A stretch of DNA of 64,000 nucleotides from Saururus chinensis (lineage: Eukaryota; Streptophyta; Magnoliopsida; Piperales; Saururaceae). The stretch covers positions 5,321,001 through 5,385,000 of the forward strand of contig CP141147.1 in assembly GCA_035235625.1 (NCBI GenBank), written 5' to 3'. The notes beneath the pieces are model-generated. The model was not told where the DNA came from. It did no database searches and saw nothing but the letters and a program-made list of their open reading frames with translations. Both the position numbers and the translations under genes were made by a program. Below, piece by piece: positions 36,546 to 48,098 of this stretch (positions within the stretch are counted from its first letter, which is position 1; each line of letters begins with the position of its first letter).

Positions 36546-36969
36546 TGAAGAGTTTTCCCCCCACTGTGATTTTTATCCCCTGCTGGATGCACCCTCAGGC
36601 CTTACCCTCTCCTTCGCCACGATTTTCCCTCTCCCCCCTGCTCGATTTTCCCCCGCCCTTCCCCTCTCCCCCCACTCGATTTCCCCCTACCCTTCCCCTG
36701 TCCCCCGGTTCGAATTTCCCTGCACTTCCCCTCTCAGTCGCCGCTATTTTCCTCCCCCGCCACGCTTCTTGAATCTCCCACCGGCTACCAGTTACTTCCG
36801 AGTCCTAGTCCTCCCTTCCCACCTGCCACCTGCCCCCGGCCACCTCCCAGTCCTAGTCCTCCTTCCTCGCTCTCTTCCCCTCCCTGCCTCCTCCCACTCT
36901 CTGCAAAGCCCCTCTCACCTCTTCCCGAATCCTAAGAAAGCCCAGAAGGAAACGAAAATGGCGGACCCA

Positions 36970-37275
36970 CCCAGACATCCTCTCCTACATTGCCTCCTCC
37001 GTCTTCTCCGGCCTCGTCTCCCCCCACCAAATTCGTGAAGCCAACGCCATCTCCCACCCCTCTGCTCCCCTGGACACTGGCCTCACCCTCACCATCACCT
37101 GCTTCAACTCCTCTGACAACTCCCTCCCTGCCGTCTACCTGTCCTACATGGTCTCCGCCGGTGACACTCTCTCCTCCATCTCCGCCAGGTACTACACCAC
37201 TGTGACAGATGTTATGAACGTCAATGTCATGGGCAGCATGGCTGTAAAGCCTCTGGCATCCTCTCCATTCCTCTA
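36970..37275 (+). pseudogene. LYM1/LYM3-type LysM domain fragment
   Basis: Read in the frame after ATGGCGGACC, the DNA gives ILSYIASSVFSGLVSPHQIR, EANAISHPS, TCFNSSDNSLPAVYLSYMV, AGDTLSSISARYYTTVTDVM and NVNVMGSMAVKP. This is the segment spanning the second LysM of GPI-anchored LysM proteins of the LYM1/LYM3 (rice LYP4/LYP6) type, which bind peptidoglycan or chitin outside the cell. The usual GDI(L)xxPLP continues only after a one-base loss near 37,242-37,247 (ILSIPLP in the next frame). The PLPC before CFN is also lost. Signal peptide, first LysM and GPI tail are missing. The strongly CT-rich 36,560-36,950 upstream is non-coding. Confidence 0.7.
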
Positions 37276-38499
37276 CCTTGTAGGCTGGCACTTCCCATTC
37301 CCCATGGAAAATTGTTTTTGTGGCTAATTGCATTGTACAATGTACTTTTCGTTAGTTTGTAAATTTCCCTAACTTTTGTCCCCATTTTACTGTTACATTG
37401 GTAGACTTTTTATTGCCTCTTCTGGTTTACTGGACATAACCCACTCTATGTCGAAACAGATCTTATTTCATTATCAAGGCGATTCTTCACCCAAAGTTGT
37501 GCCATGCTTGATTGCTTTCATTTCCTTCAGGATATCCTTTATGTGCTTTGGGTCTCTTGGTGATTCGACAGAGCATGATATGGCAATTATGATGATTGAG
37601 GTAGTACATTCTCAATTTTTTATCCTGTGTTTCGTGGTTCTTTCTCTTCCAGCAGTAAGTGCAAATGCAAAATGTCATTCACATTGTTGGGCAAAGGCAT
37701 TTTTGTACAATTACCTGTCCAAATTGGTACCTGCAATTAAAATAACTTTTGATACTTGATCATTGTAGGATAATTTTCTTATGTTGTGTCCTGGACATGT
37801 TGCTCATATAGCCCAATGAGAAGTCAAAATCAGGGGAGAAGTTGAGGTCTAATCACTCAATTCATGGGCATAATCTGAGCTTCATAGTTTTACTTGTTTC
37901 ATTATATATATATTCTCCCAGAAAAGAGCTTTTGCAAATCAAAGGAAGCAGTGAAGCGAAGGTTGACAAAACTATGGAAGCAAGTAAATTAACGGAAGCT
38001 TTTTCTCTTGAGCTCATTTCTATTATTTTGTGTTATAAATAGATAGTGATCATCAGTTAAGGCTTTTGTTAGAAGCAGCATCTATGATGTAGGAGGTCAT
38101 TCTTTATGGGTATCTATACATACTAGATGGCTCTTCATTATAGTCAAATTGTCAGACATGTTCTAAGATATGTTCTTAATTTTCCATGTGCGTGGATGGT
38201 TTGATAGTGGACAACAAAATCATGGGTTTCTTTGCACACAATTATGTTATGAGATTTCAGTTTTAGCCAAAATGCAGTCAATGTTGTACTGTGATGCATA
38301 TGTTTTCAGCAAAAGACTGTTGATGTCATTAGAGGTGAAAAAAAAGCAGAGATTAATGGAGGAGATGGGTGCAAATTTTCAAGTTGTGAATGTGCACATT
38401 AGATCTGTTGAAGCAAGTGTTGGGAAATATATAAGATAAATTGATGACAACATGTACTAATGTTTATTTCGTCTCCTGTTAGGTGGAGATATATGATAA
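37276..38499. other. Interior of CACTA element, origin unclear
   Basis: Open stretches occur at 37,376-37,759, 37,842-38,042 and 38,170-38,439. None matches a family I know, and none has clear splice limits joining it to the LysM or kelch pieces. It may be introns, or further captured sequence too decayed to read. Confidence 0.35.
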
Positions 38500-39158
38500 A
38501 ATGATGACAGCATGAGTTGGGAGGGATCAAGGAGGATAGTCATGAGCCCGGCTTGGAACATTGGAGTATTGCAGTTAAGGATGGCAAAGCATTGGAATAA
38601 AAAATGGCGATCTGAAGTACCCATACCCCGTGGCGGTCCACACAGGTTTGTTGGTACTTTTCATAGATATTTATTATAAATTAGTCTTCACTAGAATAAT
38701 GTCAATGGTCAGAAGGTAGGCAAAATTGAAGATAAGGTATGGCACATCATGTTTGGCTCCTCGAATTTATATTCATTATAGAAAACTTGGTAATTTAGGT
38801 CGCTCCTTATCTCTGCACAGACTTGAGTTGACCTTTATAATGCGACCTCTAGCATTATTGAAGGATTAAGCCTCTCCAAACGCTTCTATGCATTTCTCTA
38901 AGTAAACAAAGAGGGCAAGTACTAGAGTTTTGAGGTCTGTTTGCAATGATGTTGACTTACATAATTCAAATTTAAGAAATTTAAATCGTCTTTGGAAAAA
39001 GAAGATGTGGTAAGTGGAGAACAATATGTTGCGTGTAAAGGAGAAAAACTTCTGTAAATTGCCTTTGCCTGTCCTGATTTTCTTATGCTGCTAACAGAGC
39101 CTGCATGGCTGTTGACGATTGTCTCTATGCTATTGGTGGTCAAGAGGGTGATTTTGTG
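38500..39158 (+). pseudogene. Kelch/galactose-oxidase-type gene fragment (two exons)
   Basis: The first exon reads EDSHEPGLEHWSIAVKDGKA then LE. One extra base follows at about 38,597, and after it comes KKWRSEVPIPRGGPHR, up to the donor CACAG|GT (38,645/38,646). The second exon starts after CTAACAG (39,097) and continues in phase as ACMAVDDCLYAIGGQEGDFV before a TAG. The joined text matches the plant kelch-repeat membrane protein family exemplified by Arabidopsis At3g27220, including the kelch signature LYxIGGQEGDF. The intron is 452 bp. The one-base insertion and the TAG break the frame. Preservation of the exon junction shows that genomic DNA, not cDNA, was captured. Confidence 0.7.
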
Positions 39159-39509
39159 TAGGGAATTATCTTATAACCTTACTGCTCTTTATACATCTGT
39201 ACTTCACATTTGAATAGCATATGGAAATCCTCACACCAAGTCTTCTGTATTTGAACTGACCCTATTACTGTTGCAAGTTTTTGCCTCTATGGTTGATGCC
39301 TTGAACAGTCATCATCATGGACCTAAACCTTATTCCAGTTATAATCACACAAATACACTTGCAGGATGTGCAAGACTTTTTTTCACAGATGGAAAATAAA
39401 TGAATTTAAACCTGCTTTTGAATCTTGTTTTAATACTTCTCCATTTTTAACGAAATGTTTTGTATGAATTAATAGAAATGATGACCATTAAAGTTATCAC
39501 ACATATAGG

Positions 39510-39846
39510 TTGGAAATACTAGTAGTGTTGGGAATGAGGCAACAATCGCTATGATGCAGAAGTTCTGGGATTCATCTATGGCCTTGGGACCTGATGATGA
39601 ATCTGACACACATAGGTTATCCTGTCATTCAAATTTTTTTATGATTGTCAAATTGCTCTAAGATTTTCATGACATTATATGGTCGTTAACTTATTTTTTC
39701 TCTATTTCAGTGAGAGTTCCCTTAAACTAGCTTCTGAAGGAACAAATGGTGGTAGATCAGCTGCTTATCCTCCCTCTGGGCTTGGTTATAACTTTGCTTT
39801 TAAGCTTGAGGACAGGAAAGGCAGAATGCACAGATTCAATTGTGGT
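39510..39846 (+). pseudogene. CBSCBSPB-type gene fragment (two exons, start of PB1)
   Basis: After an acceptor ATATAG (about 39,509) the frame reads VGNTSSVGNEATIAMMQKFW, DSSMALGPDDESDTH, then a donor AG|GTTATCC (39,615). The acceptor TATTTCAG (39,710) restores the frame: SESSLKLASEGTNGGRSA, YPPSGLGYNFAFKLEDRKGR, MHRFNCG, then another donor GG|GTATGC. MMQKFWDSAxAL and FAFKxEDRKGRxxRFN are hallmarks of CBSCBSPB proteins, where the second marks the start of the PB1 domain. CBS domains and the rest of PB1 are absent. No stop is seen in the two exons themselves. Confidence 0.75.
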
Positions 39847-40089
39847 ATGCATAGGATTTCTCTGTGTATTGTAGTCTATCAACGTAGTGATTATACACCT
39901 TGTCTCAAGTAGTTAACATATGGAGCCTGAATATATGTGATGCAGCAGTAATATGTTGTTTGTCCTTTATAAATTTAAATTCTTCTCTCGAAGTTGGTAG
40001 CTGATCACCTCTGTCAATTGTATTGAAGTCTTTTGTACATGTTTATAGTATCTTACATTTTAGAATATTTTTTTTTTTTAAAAATACCT

Positions 40090-40446
40090 TCAGCAGGGCC
40101 GTCACTGAAGGTATTTTTATTAAACTGAAAACTCGACTTTCAGTGACGGTGACCATCACTAAAACTGAAGTTTCACTGACGGCACTGAAAATGAAAAAAT
40201 TAGCAATGGCTACAGCCATTGCTTAAACCAAACAAACCCTTGCTGAAGACTCAAAGGCGACAAGGGGCTAGGATTTTCAGCTACAGTCATGACCGTCACT
40301 TAGATTGAAAACAACCGTCGCTAATGGCTTCTGTGACACTATTTTCAGCTACGGTGTATCGACCATTGCTAATATCTTTAGCAACTGTCGAGGATACTTT
40401 CAGTGACTGTTTGCAACCATCGCTAGAAAGCAATTTTTTTGTAGTG
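40090..40446. repeat. Right CACTA subterminal repeats and terminus
   Basis: Alternating CAGTGACGG, CCGTCACT, ACCGTCGCTAA and CCATCGCTA words in both orientations are followed by TTTTTTTGTAGTG at the end. It is the counterpart of the 36,370-36,545 array. Confidence 0.8.
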
Positions 40447-40979
40447 TGAAGCCCTCTCTTTTGGTGTGCATGATAGCAAGGAGGGAGAGGAAGTGGTGGG
40501 CATGGCTCAACCCAAAAAGGAGTTGTGACTAGCAAAGAGAAAGAGAAGATTAGTGGGGAGTTGTGCTCTTGGGCCCTAAATGAGTTGGACTCTCTTCTCC
40601 TACATGGGCTAGGAATTCTAGGTCCATTTATAGCACTCCTGCATGGGTTTAACATGTGATGTCTCATTAATGGGTATGGGTTCAAGCCCATGACTGCCTA
40701 ACACACTCCTAGGATGTCCATGCAGTTCCTGAATGCATCATGCACTCGTTTAGGTCCCACAAAGTATATACATTATGCACACCAAATATATATCTAATAC
40801 ATAAGTATAAGTGAGTGTAATACATAAGTATAAGTGAGCGTGTGCATGTGTGACTCAAGCTCACAACAATTGTTCATTGACAAGCAAGAGTTCGTAGTCC
40901 ACCTCTGCATTTCTAGACCCTTTTAAATGTGTACAGGTTCACTCAAACTAGATTTGCACCTCTAAACTAATATGGGCCA
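40447..40979. other. Retroelement flank, no gene
   Basis: Non-coding sequence with repeated TAATACATAAGTATAAGTGAG (about 40,796 and 40,820) and LTR-like text. It is probably the continuation of the Copia element that the CACTA entered. Confidence 0.35.
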
Positions 40980-41584
40980 AACCCATATCTTTCTTTTTTA
41001 TCAATTAAAAGGGTGAGATAACTCCCTTCTATTAAATCAAGTGGGAAACAAAGTCATGAGACAAAAAAATGAAAATTACAACCTCCATCTTTCAACAATG
41101 AAAGGAAATTCGCCAACAATCTTAGAAAGATGAGGATTATTAGTACATACATTCTAACTTGACTCTCACACTTTATAAAAAGATATTGCTTGTGAATTCT
41201 TTCATTTATGAAGATGCGGTTATTCCTTTCTTTCCAAAGAAAATAGACAACACAATTAATGAATAACTTTAGAAACAATCCCAGATCGGGAATGGAATGA
41301 CTAAGGAAATGAATATGTTTAAGGGTATGTCAAGCTTGATTACCAGAAATGTCCACTCTAAAAAGCATGAATATAGAATTCATAATCCAATTAGAGTAGC
41401 CACAAGAGAACAATATGTGTCGGTCCGTTTTAATATCTGCCTTACAAAGGAGACATTTGTTAACAATATGAATGCCTCTAGCTTGAATTTTATTCAAAGT
41501 GAGAGGATGTTTATTTACCATCATCTAACTAATAAAGGAGTGACGAGGTATATGATGTTTAAACCAAACAAGAGAGGTCAATTT

Positions 41585-42580
41585 TGTTAGAATATATGCA
41601 TTATATGTTAAGTTTATTAGCTAATTTCTTTGTCAAAATTATGTCAGAAACCTTAAGTATGTAATTAATTTAAAATCTGATTAGATATAGTGTAGTTGAG
41701 TCATGTTTGGAATTTAAGGACTTGATAAATAGGAGTAGACGTATTCTTATGGATCAAGATTGAAGAGTAAAGGATGGTTGAGGGTTATGAATTTTATTCA
41801 GTTCACATTCTCATACCAAAATTAATTGAAGAAGATTCAGAAGTGATTTCAGAGGTTTCAGAAGGTTTTAGGGTAAAAAAGATAAAATTTTCATTATACA
41901 GTGTCATCGATCGATAGCAAGAAGTATGCACTAATTAGATCGATTGATCATCAAAAAATTGATGAATCGATTGATCACCCCTAAAAGCTATCAATTAGCA
42001 CCTAAATCGGTCCTTTATTAAATGAAGCCGAGAGTTTATCGATCAATCGGCTTGTGGATAGATCGATCACTCAAGGAGTCGTGTGTTAAAAAATTAGTGA
42101 ACGATCTATCGCTGTTTGATATGATCGACCGCTATTAGTTTTAGCTACCCTAAAAAAGCCTATCTAGATTGGTTTCCCTTCCTTTTTGGAGTCAAAGTGC
42201 CAAATCATTTTGGAGATCAATACGAAGGATAATAAGTGAGAAACTTGAAGGTCAACAACAAGAGAAGATTAAAGAAAATGAGTTTGTGTCAAGTCTTAAG
42301 GTTGGTTGGTTGTTTTGAGTCTTGTAAAATTTATATTGTTCTAGTGTAGCTTGCATGTGTGGTTTATTGATTAATTTATCATAAATGGAGCTCAATACTT
42401 AGATTTATTTTAAAAAAAAATTCATATGCATCAAGGCTAGAACTCATAGTCTTTGTCTTTGTAGATAATATGACTAGGGGCAATCTAATGATCTGATACT
42501 CTAATCTAGATAAATATTAAACTATGGGAACATGTTTAGAAATAACCTTGTAGGAAGATTTTGTTGAAAACTTACTCAAA
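41585..42580 (+). mobile_element. Copia-like LTR copy F2, inside LINE
   Basis: It starts TGTTAGAATATATGCATTAT and is related to 4,660-5,955. LINE coding text stops at its left edge and resumes at about 42,582, so it is an insertion. AATTT occurs on both sides (41,580-41,584 and 42,582-42,586), a possible 5-bp duplication, though the right terminus does not end in CA. No coding. GATCGATTGATC-rich middle. Confidence 0.6.
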
Positions 42581-44082
42581 GAATTTGGCTTCCATACAAT
42601 GACGACAGTGTCATGAGAGAGAGTTTGAGTACGATTTCCAATGACTTGAAGAAGATGATAAGATCTCAAGTTTATGTGAGGAGACTATTTTCAGTGCCTA
42701 TTGATAAAAAAATCAAATATACTCTCTAGTAGATGACTTTCCAATTGGTGAAATAAATGTTGACCATAATTGTTAAGGAGGGTGAAGTTTCTTACCTAAG
42801 GATCAAATCAAAGGAAGGTGGACATACCATCATTTAGTTTGTATGAAATAAAATCAAGCATGTCTTTTCCAAGAGAGATGATATTCTTCCAAGAATAAGA
42901 GGCATAAGAAGGAACATCAAATTGCCAAATAGAGGAACCTTGAATATAATAACCATGAATCCACTTAATCCAAAGGGAATCCTTATCTAACAATAGCCCT
43001 TAAAATGTTTAGCTAAGCTAATAATTATATCAGTCCTTCATAGAACCGAATACCCAAACACTCTTCCAAACACCCTTCCATTTCACACTGGCAGACATGC
43101 AACTAATAGGATAAAAGTTTTTACCATCATAACATTATTCCAAAAAAATGTAGACATCATAGACTTAAGATTCTTAATTATACTAGAAGGCGGCATAAAA
43201 TGAATAGACCAATAGATGTGCATGCTAGACAGAACTGATTTAAGTAGTTCTAACCTTTTAGCATAAGAGAGTAAGTTCTTCTTCCATCCCGCTAAAGCTA
43301 AATGGAAATGATCAAGAATATGTGCACACATAAAGGCTTGGAGCCTATTAGAACAAAGAGCAAGTTCCAAGTATCGGACTGTAGAGATCCTTCTCTGAAG
43401 CCAACTGCAGAAGCAAGGGACTACTTAGAGAAAATAAAAATATCATCAGCAAAAAACAAATGAGCAACTCCAAGAGTGTTCCTATGAATAGGAATATCAA
43501 TCCAACCTTTCAAGTAGAAATCAATTAGAATATCTTTTAAGGATTTCATAACCATAACAAAAGAAGAGGAGGGCAACCCTATCGCAAACCATGTTTATTT
43601 GAGAAAAATCCATAATTATCTCCATTAATAGGCATACTAAAGGAGGTTGTAGAGATGCATTCTTTAATCCAAGAGATTGAGAGAGAAGGGCATTCCATAT
43701 CCAAAAGGACTTGGATGATGTATTCCCAACACACTTTATCATAATCATTTTTGAGGTCTACTTTAAAATATAACTCTTTAGAATGTCTTTTACTGTGATA
43801 ATTGTAAAGAAGCTCACGAACAAGGATAATATTATCAGAAACAAGTTTATCTTTTAGAAAAGTAGCTTGATTAGTATTGATAATGAAAGGGAGAAATCTA
43901 GAAAGTCTGCTAGCCATAATCTTTCTAATAATCTTAGTGTAAGAAATTGTATAAAGATCTAAGTTGAAACTTATCAAACGCGTTCGCACATAATTATTTA
44001 GAAATAAGAGTTAAAAAAGTTTAGTTCAAACTTTTTAGCATTTTCCTAAAAGTAAAAAAATATAAGACTATCTAACATAAAT

Positions 44083-47000
44083 TATAAAATCTCTAAACTC
44101 TAACTGGTTCATTTTATTTGATTTATTAATTAATGTGTAGTTTAATGTTAACTTTGATCAATTTTGACTTATTTTTTCATTTAAAGTGGTTAACAATAGT
44201 TTTTAATCAAATTGTCTTCACTTTGATGGTTTTTATGTTAATTTAAGTCAATTGGGAGTTTTATGAAATTTTTGGAATTTTGACTATTTTTTCCAAAAAA
44301 TTAGTGGGTGGGACCCGTTGTGGGCCCCACGTGCAAAATTAGGATTATAGGTCCAAAATGACCTTAAAAACTTCTTAAGACATTAATTAAATATTTTAAA
44401 ATTTTTAGACATCAATTTGGGCTTTAAATAAACAAAAGTTTCATTTTTAGTGTTAAATTATATTTAGACCCCACCTATTTGTTAGGTTTAACCCAAAGCT
44501 TACTATAAATAGAATACCTCAGCCACTTTTCCAATTGGGAAGGGCTGAACTATGGAGCTTAGGAGCCCTAATCCCCATTTTCAAAAAAGGAAAGGCGATT
44601 AAGGTAAAAATTAGCCTAATCTTTCACTAATTTCTTAGAGTTTCTCCTAAACTTTCTAAATCTCTTATTTTGCGAAGATTTAATCTCAATTACTACCCAA
44701 AAAACTACTGATTTGAACCTCTACTTTAAACCCTTATGAAAGGATTTTTTTTTTTTGAACTCAATAAACCCTAAATCAATAAATTTTAAAGAGATTTATG
44801 TATTTTTAATCGAATGTAAGCAAGTATTGATGAATTGTGGGTAGGATTTGAAGGTGTGAGAGCATTGATTTGAAGTCAAGAAGCTATCTAAAGGTAAGTG
44901 ATTTCGTCCTAAGTATATATGTGATTTTAGATTTGATGTTTAATGGAGTTTGATGCGGGTTTCCATGGATTTAAACTTTAATTGCGGTTTTAGAAAAACT
45001 TAATATTTCTTACGTTTTCTTTGTGTTTTTGCTTGTAAATGACTAGATTTACTATTTCTTAAGTATGGATTTAATTATTATAATATTTGGGAGTGAGATT
45101 TGAAGGTTTATGATATATAGGTGTAGTTTCGGTTTTGGATTTGAAGTGGGGAAGATGAACCAGAAATGTCTATTCATGCGGTTGAATGGCTAGGCAGGCC
45201 GATTGAACGGCCAAATAGGTTGATTGAACGGCCAGGCGTTCGAAAGCCCAGACAGGCCGATCGAACGGCTAGGTGTTCAAATAGCCTTGCATGGCGTTCG
45301 ACAGCCAACACTGCAGTTTGGTGATTTTTGCCTATTTTGCTCAATTTTATGTTTTTACGCTTAAGTACCATTTCTTATATTCATGATGAGAAATTTATGG
45401 TAGGGATAGCTACTAGAAGGGTATGAATTTGATAGGGGAAGCTATGATGCATGTTTAAGTATTATGTAAATTACATGTTGATTAGTTAAACATGTGGTAA
45501 TTTTTTATCTTGTATCTATGTTGAATGATTCCTTATATTTTAAGCATTATTCCAACAAGGTTATAACATGAGAATGAATTTGTATATCTTCACATATCAT
45601 GCTTGAATTATGGGTGAATGATGGTGTCATATCTATCTTTGAAGTGTGGTATGAATATGCTTACATAGGTTTAGCATGAGGTTACACTTGAATCAAATTG
45701 TGTTTTTCAATGATTTTCACTCATGATTTCAGCAAGGAGCCATGACTAGATGTTAAAGAGTATGTGTATAGTATGTTGATGAGTTATTTATAATGCATGT
45801 TCATATGCTTAGAAAAGAATGTTTATACCTAGTACACGTGCATGTGGGATTAATCATGGTTATTGTTGATACTTATTATTAGATATGATGCATGGGATTA
45901 GTCGTGTTAATCGATTAGTTGCAATTGTGTGATATTGTTTTCCGGATTAATCGATCAGAGGCTTATTGATTTAGTTTTATGTCCAAAAGGACGGGGTTTT
46001 ATGTCCTTCGAGGATGGGTTTTCTCCCTAGGTTGAGAAGAGCGGCAATGCTATAAAGTGAATAAAACTATTGAGACCATCTAGACCCTAAGAATCTATGC
46101 TAGTGTAGCCAAGCGCACTGGCTTATTAGGTGGTATTCTTCCCCTCTAGGGAATTTACCCAAACTGCGTAATTCCTTCCGACTTTCCTTTTGGGGATGGT
46201 TTGGAGTGAACATGGACTGCTTATGCCTCGGCTAATTAAGCAGGATTGATGTTTTTATCGATTTGCATGGTTGTGATTAGTGTGATTAGAGACACTTTAC
46301 ATGCAGGTTGATTATGCATGATGTGATTGGGTGTTAGAGACACTTCTCATACAGGTTATATGTGATGATTATGCATGATGTAATTGTGTGAGAGACACTT
46401 TTAATGCAGGCTATATGTGATGATTATGCATGATGTGATTGTGTGTTATATACACTTCTCATGCAGATTATATGTGATGATTATGCATAATGAGATTGTG
46501 TATTAGAGACACTTTTTATGCAAGTTATATGTGATGACTATTCATGTCAGAAACAGTATGTTTGAAATACTTACAAACAGGCTAATTGCTTATATTTAAG
46601 TATGGTTATGGTAAGAGAAGTAATAAGAAACATTATATTATATGATATATAGATCTGATATACCATGTTTATGTGCCATGAATGTTTTTCTGATTTTTCG
46701 TTACTGTATCAAAAACCTTAGTTTTATTTACCCATCTTTCTATATTTTGTTTTAGGCTGCATGGCGTGATATGCAGTTAACCAAGGTCATCTATACGAGG
46801 AACGATAGGGGAGAACATAGGATTAAGAGTAGATACCTCTAGACTTTGTTATATTTTTTGATTTATGTTGTTACGATAATAGAACATCATGTATGGTAGT
46901 TATTGTTTAAGACTCGTGTATATCTTATGGTTTTAGATCTGTTTAAGACTTTCTGATTCTAACTGTGCGTCGGCTCAGGATTCAAAGTAAGTGGGTGTAA

Positions 47001-47218
47001 GACTTATTGACTAGTTCAGAGTTAAAATCATCTTTTATTTTTCCTTATTTCTTTTACATAAAGGTTTAAGAGGTGTGCAATTCCGTATGCGAAATTCACC
47101 TGATAAAAGGGTTAAAGTCTTCCGCTATGTTAAACGAACCAACCTTGTTGCTCCCGAGTGCTTTGACCATCCGTTAGATCGGGTTCGACTCGAGTTGGGC
47201 GGGTGTCGGGGCGTGATA
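44083..47218 (+). mobile_element. E-family LTR inserted in LINE
   Basis: It begins TATAAAATCTCTAAACTC and ends GTCGGGGCGTGATA, 3.14 kb, with LINE sequence on both sides. The flanks TAAAT (44,078-44,082) and GAAAT (47,219-47,223) agree at 4 of 5, consistent with a decayed duplication. A TATA box CTATAAATAG is at 44,503-44,512 and AAGGTAA donors at about 44,601 and 44,891. The short open frame at 45,174-45,371 (minus) lies in a repeat of CGATTGAACGGCCA words and is not a gene. Confidence 0.8.
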
Positions 47219-47658
47219 GAAATCCTCACCAATGATGTTCCAATACTTGATGAGAAATTCCTTAGATTAGCCATCAGGAATAGTTTTATTCACGGGAGGG
47301 GAGAATAATTTGATATATTTCATCCGGAGAAACTAGACTATTCAAAGAATTGGATTATTCTACTTAAGCCTTATCTTGATAAATGAACAAATAATAGGAC
47401 TTGAGGCAAAAAATCAGATGCTGCTTTCCAAATGGCGTTAGTGGTGGCAAGTTTATTACATGAAGAATATTCAATATAATGATTAAAATTATGCACATAT
47501 TTATGGAAATCACAATATGAAAAAACTTGGTACAACGATCACCTTCAAATAGGCATTTGACCCTGAAGTTTTGCCTAGAAAATGATTGTTCTCTAGTGAG
47601 CTCCTAGTTATAACAAGCTAAAGCTTTGATCTCTTTTATAAGTCCACCTAAAATAGTA

Positions 47659-47765
47659 CTCCCTCTGTCCTAAATTAATTATTGTATTTAATTTTATATA
47701 AATTAATTTTTAATTTAGTTCATTTTAAAAACGAAATAGAGCTATTAATCTAAAGATGGAGGGAG
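47659..47765. mobile_element. Stowaway-like MITE
   Basis: A 107-bp hairpin with TA on both sides. It starts CTCCCTCTGTCCTAAATTAA and ends AGCTATTAATCTAAAGATGG then AGGGAG. It is the same subfamily as 10,159-10,262. It lies about 330 bp upstream of the MADS-box start. Confidence 0.9.
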
Positions 47766-48098
47766 TACCTATATACCTCATCGAAGTCGTCAATATGACC
47801 TACATACTGGTTACCTATTCATACCCCGTTTCCAATTTTTTAGTGAAAGGATTACTAAAATGTAAACACGAGAATAAGCATTCTTCGTGAAGCTTGAGCA
47901 AACGTTAGGGTAGGTGGTCAAGCCTATTTCATGTATTTTCTAATTTGGGCATTAATGGAGATGTCTCATACCCGTCTAAGAAATCCTCCAATTACTCTAG
48001 AAAATTACTCTCCCTTCGTTCCTCGTCCTTAACCTTCTGGTTGCCCAATCTCGAGAGTGTGGCGAGCACAGAGCGAACCGTTTTGAACCTCTTCTACC
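47766..48098 (+). promoter_or_regulatory. 5' flank of MADS-box gene
   Basis: It runs from the MITE to the MADS ATG. The last 150 bp are CT-rich and plausible as leader (ACTCTCCCTTCGTTCCTC near 48,009). No clear TATA box could be assigned. The bounds are set only by neighbours. Confidence 0.35.

Larger units (their letters stand above)
36334..40446 (+). mobile_element. CACTA element carrying captured gene fragments (Pack-CACTA)
   Basis: The left end reads CAGTACAAACAAAC (36,334). The right end in reverse complement reads CACTACAAAAAAATTGC (ends 40,446). Both fit the CACTACAAxAAA terminus of plant CACTA (En/Spm) transposons. The 3-bp flanks are GGA and TGA, a near match. Subterminal arrays of GCGACGG / CCGTCGC lie inside both ends (36,370-36,545 and 40,090-40,430). 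No TNPD-type transposase is seen. The interior instead has exons of three plant genes, all in plus orientation: LYM-type LysM (36,970-37,275), a kelch protein (38,500-39,158) and a CBS-PB1 protein (39,510-39,846). It is non-autonomous and would need a transposase in trans. The element appears to sit inside Copia-derived DNA. Confidence 0.7.
40980..47645 (-). pseudogene. LINE (non-LTR) retrotransposon, truncated and twice interrupted
   Basis: Minus-strand pieces follow the order of a plant LINE ORF2. 47,640-47,220 has FRVKCLFEGDRCTKFF (SRxxWLxEGDxNTKFFH block) and EFLIKYWNIIGEDF. 43,989-43,560 has the reverse-transcriptase core with KIIRKIMASRL, NQATFLKDKLVSDNI, YFKVDLKNDYDKV (YxKxDxxxAYD block) and HGLRQGCPLS. 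43,370-43,083 has LAGWKKNLLSYAKRLELLKS. 42,993-42,808 carries W and YW-type thumb text. 41,590-41,330 has LVWFKHHIPRHSF and the zinc-binding RVT block KCLLCKADIKTDRHILFSC. The C-terminal end stops at 41,054. The endonuclease is missing (5' truncation). Stops and frameshifts are many. An E LTR (44,083-47,218) and a Copia-like LTR (41,585-42,580) sit inside it. Confidence 0.85.

Noticed and set aside
36526..37038. 170-codon Pro/Ser-rich frame
   Set aside because: It follows the CT-rich DNA upstream of the LysM piece and overlaps the true LysM frame in another phase.
36932..37333. 133-codon minus-strand Gly/Val-rich frame
   Set aside because: Antisense shadow of the LysM fragment.
47075..47308. 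77-codon frame crossing the E LTR end
   Set aside because: It spans the junction of the LTR and LINE DNA and resembles nothing; the same LTR text is non-coding in other copies.
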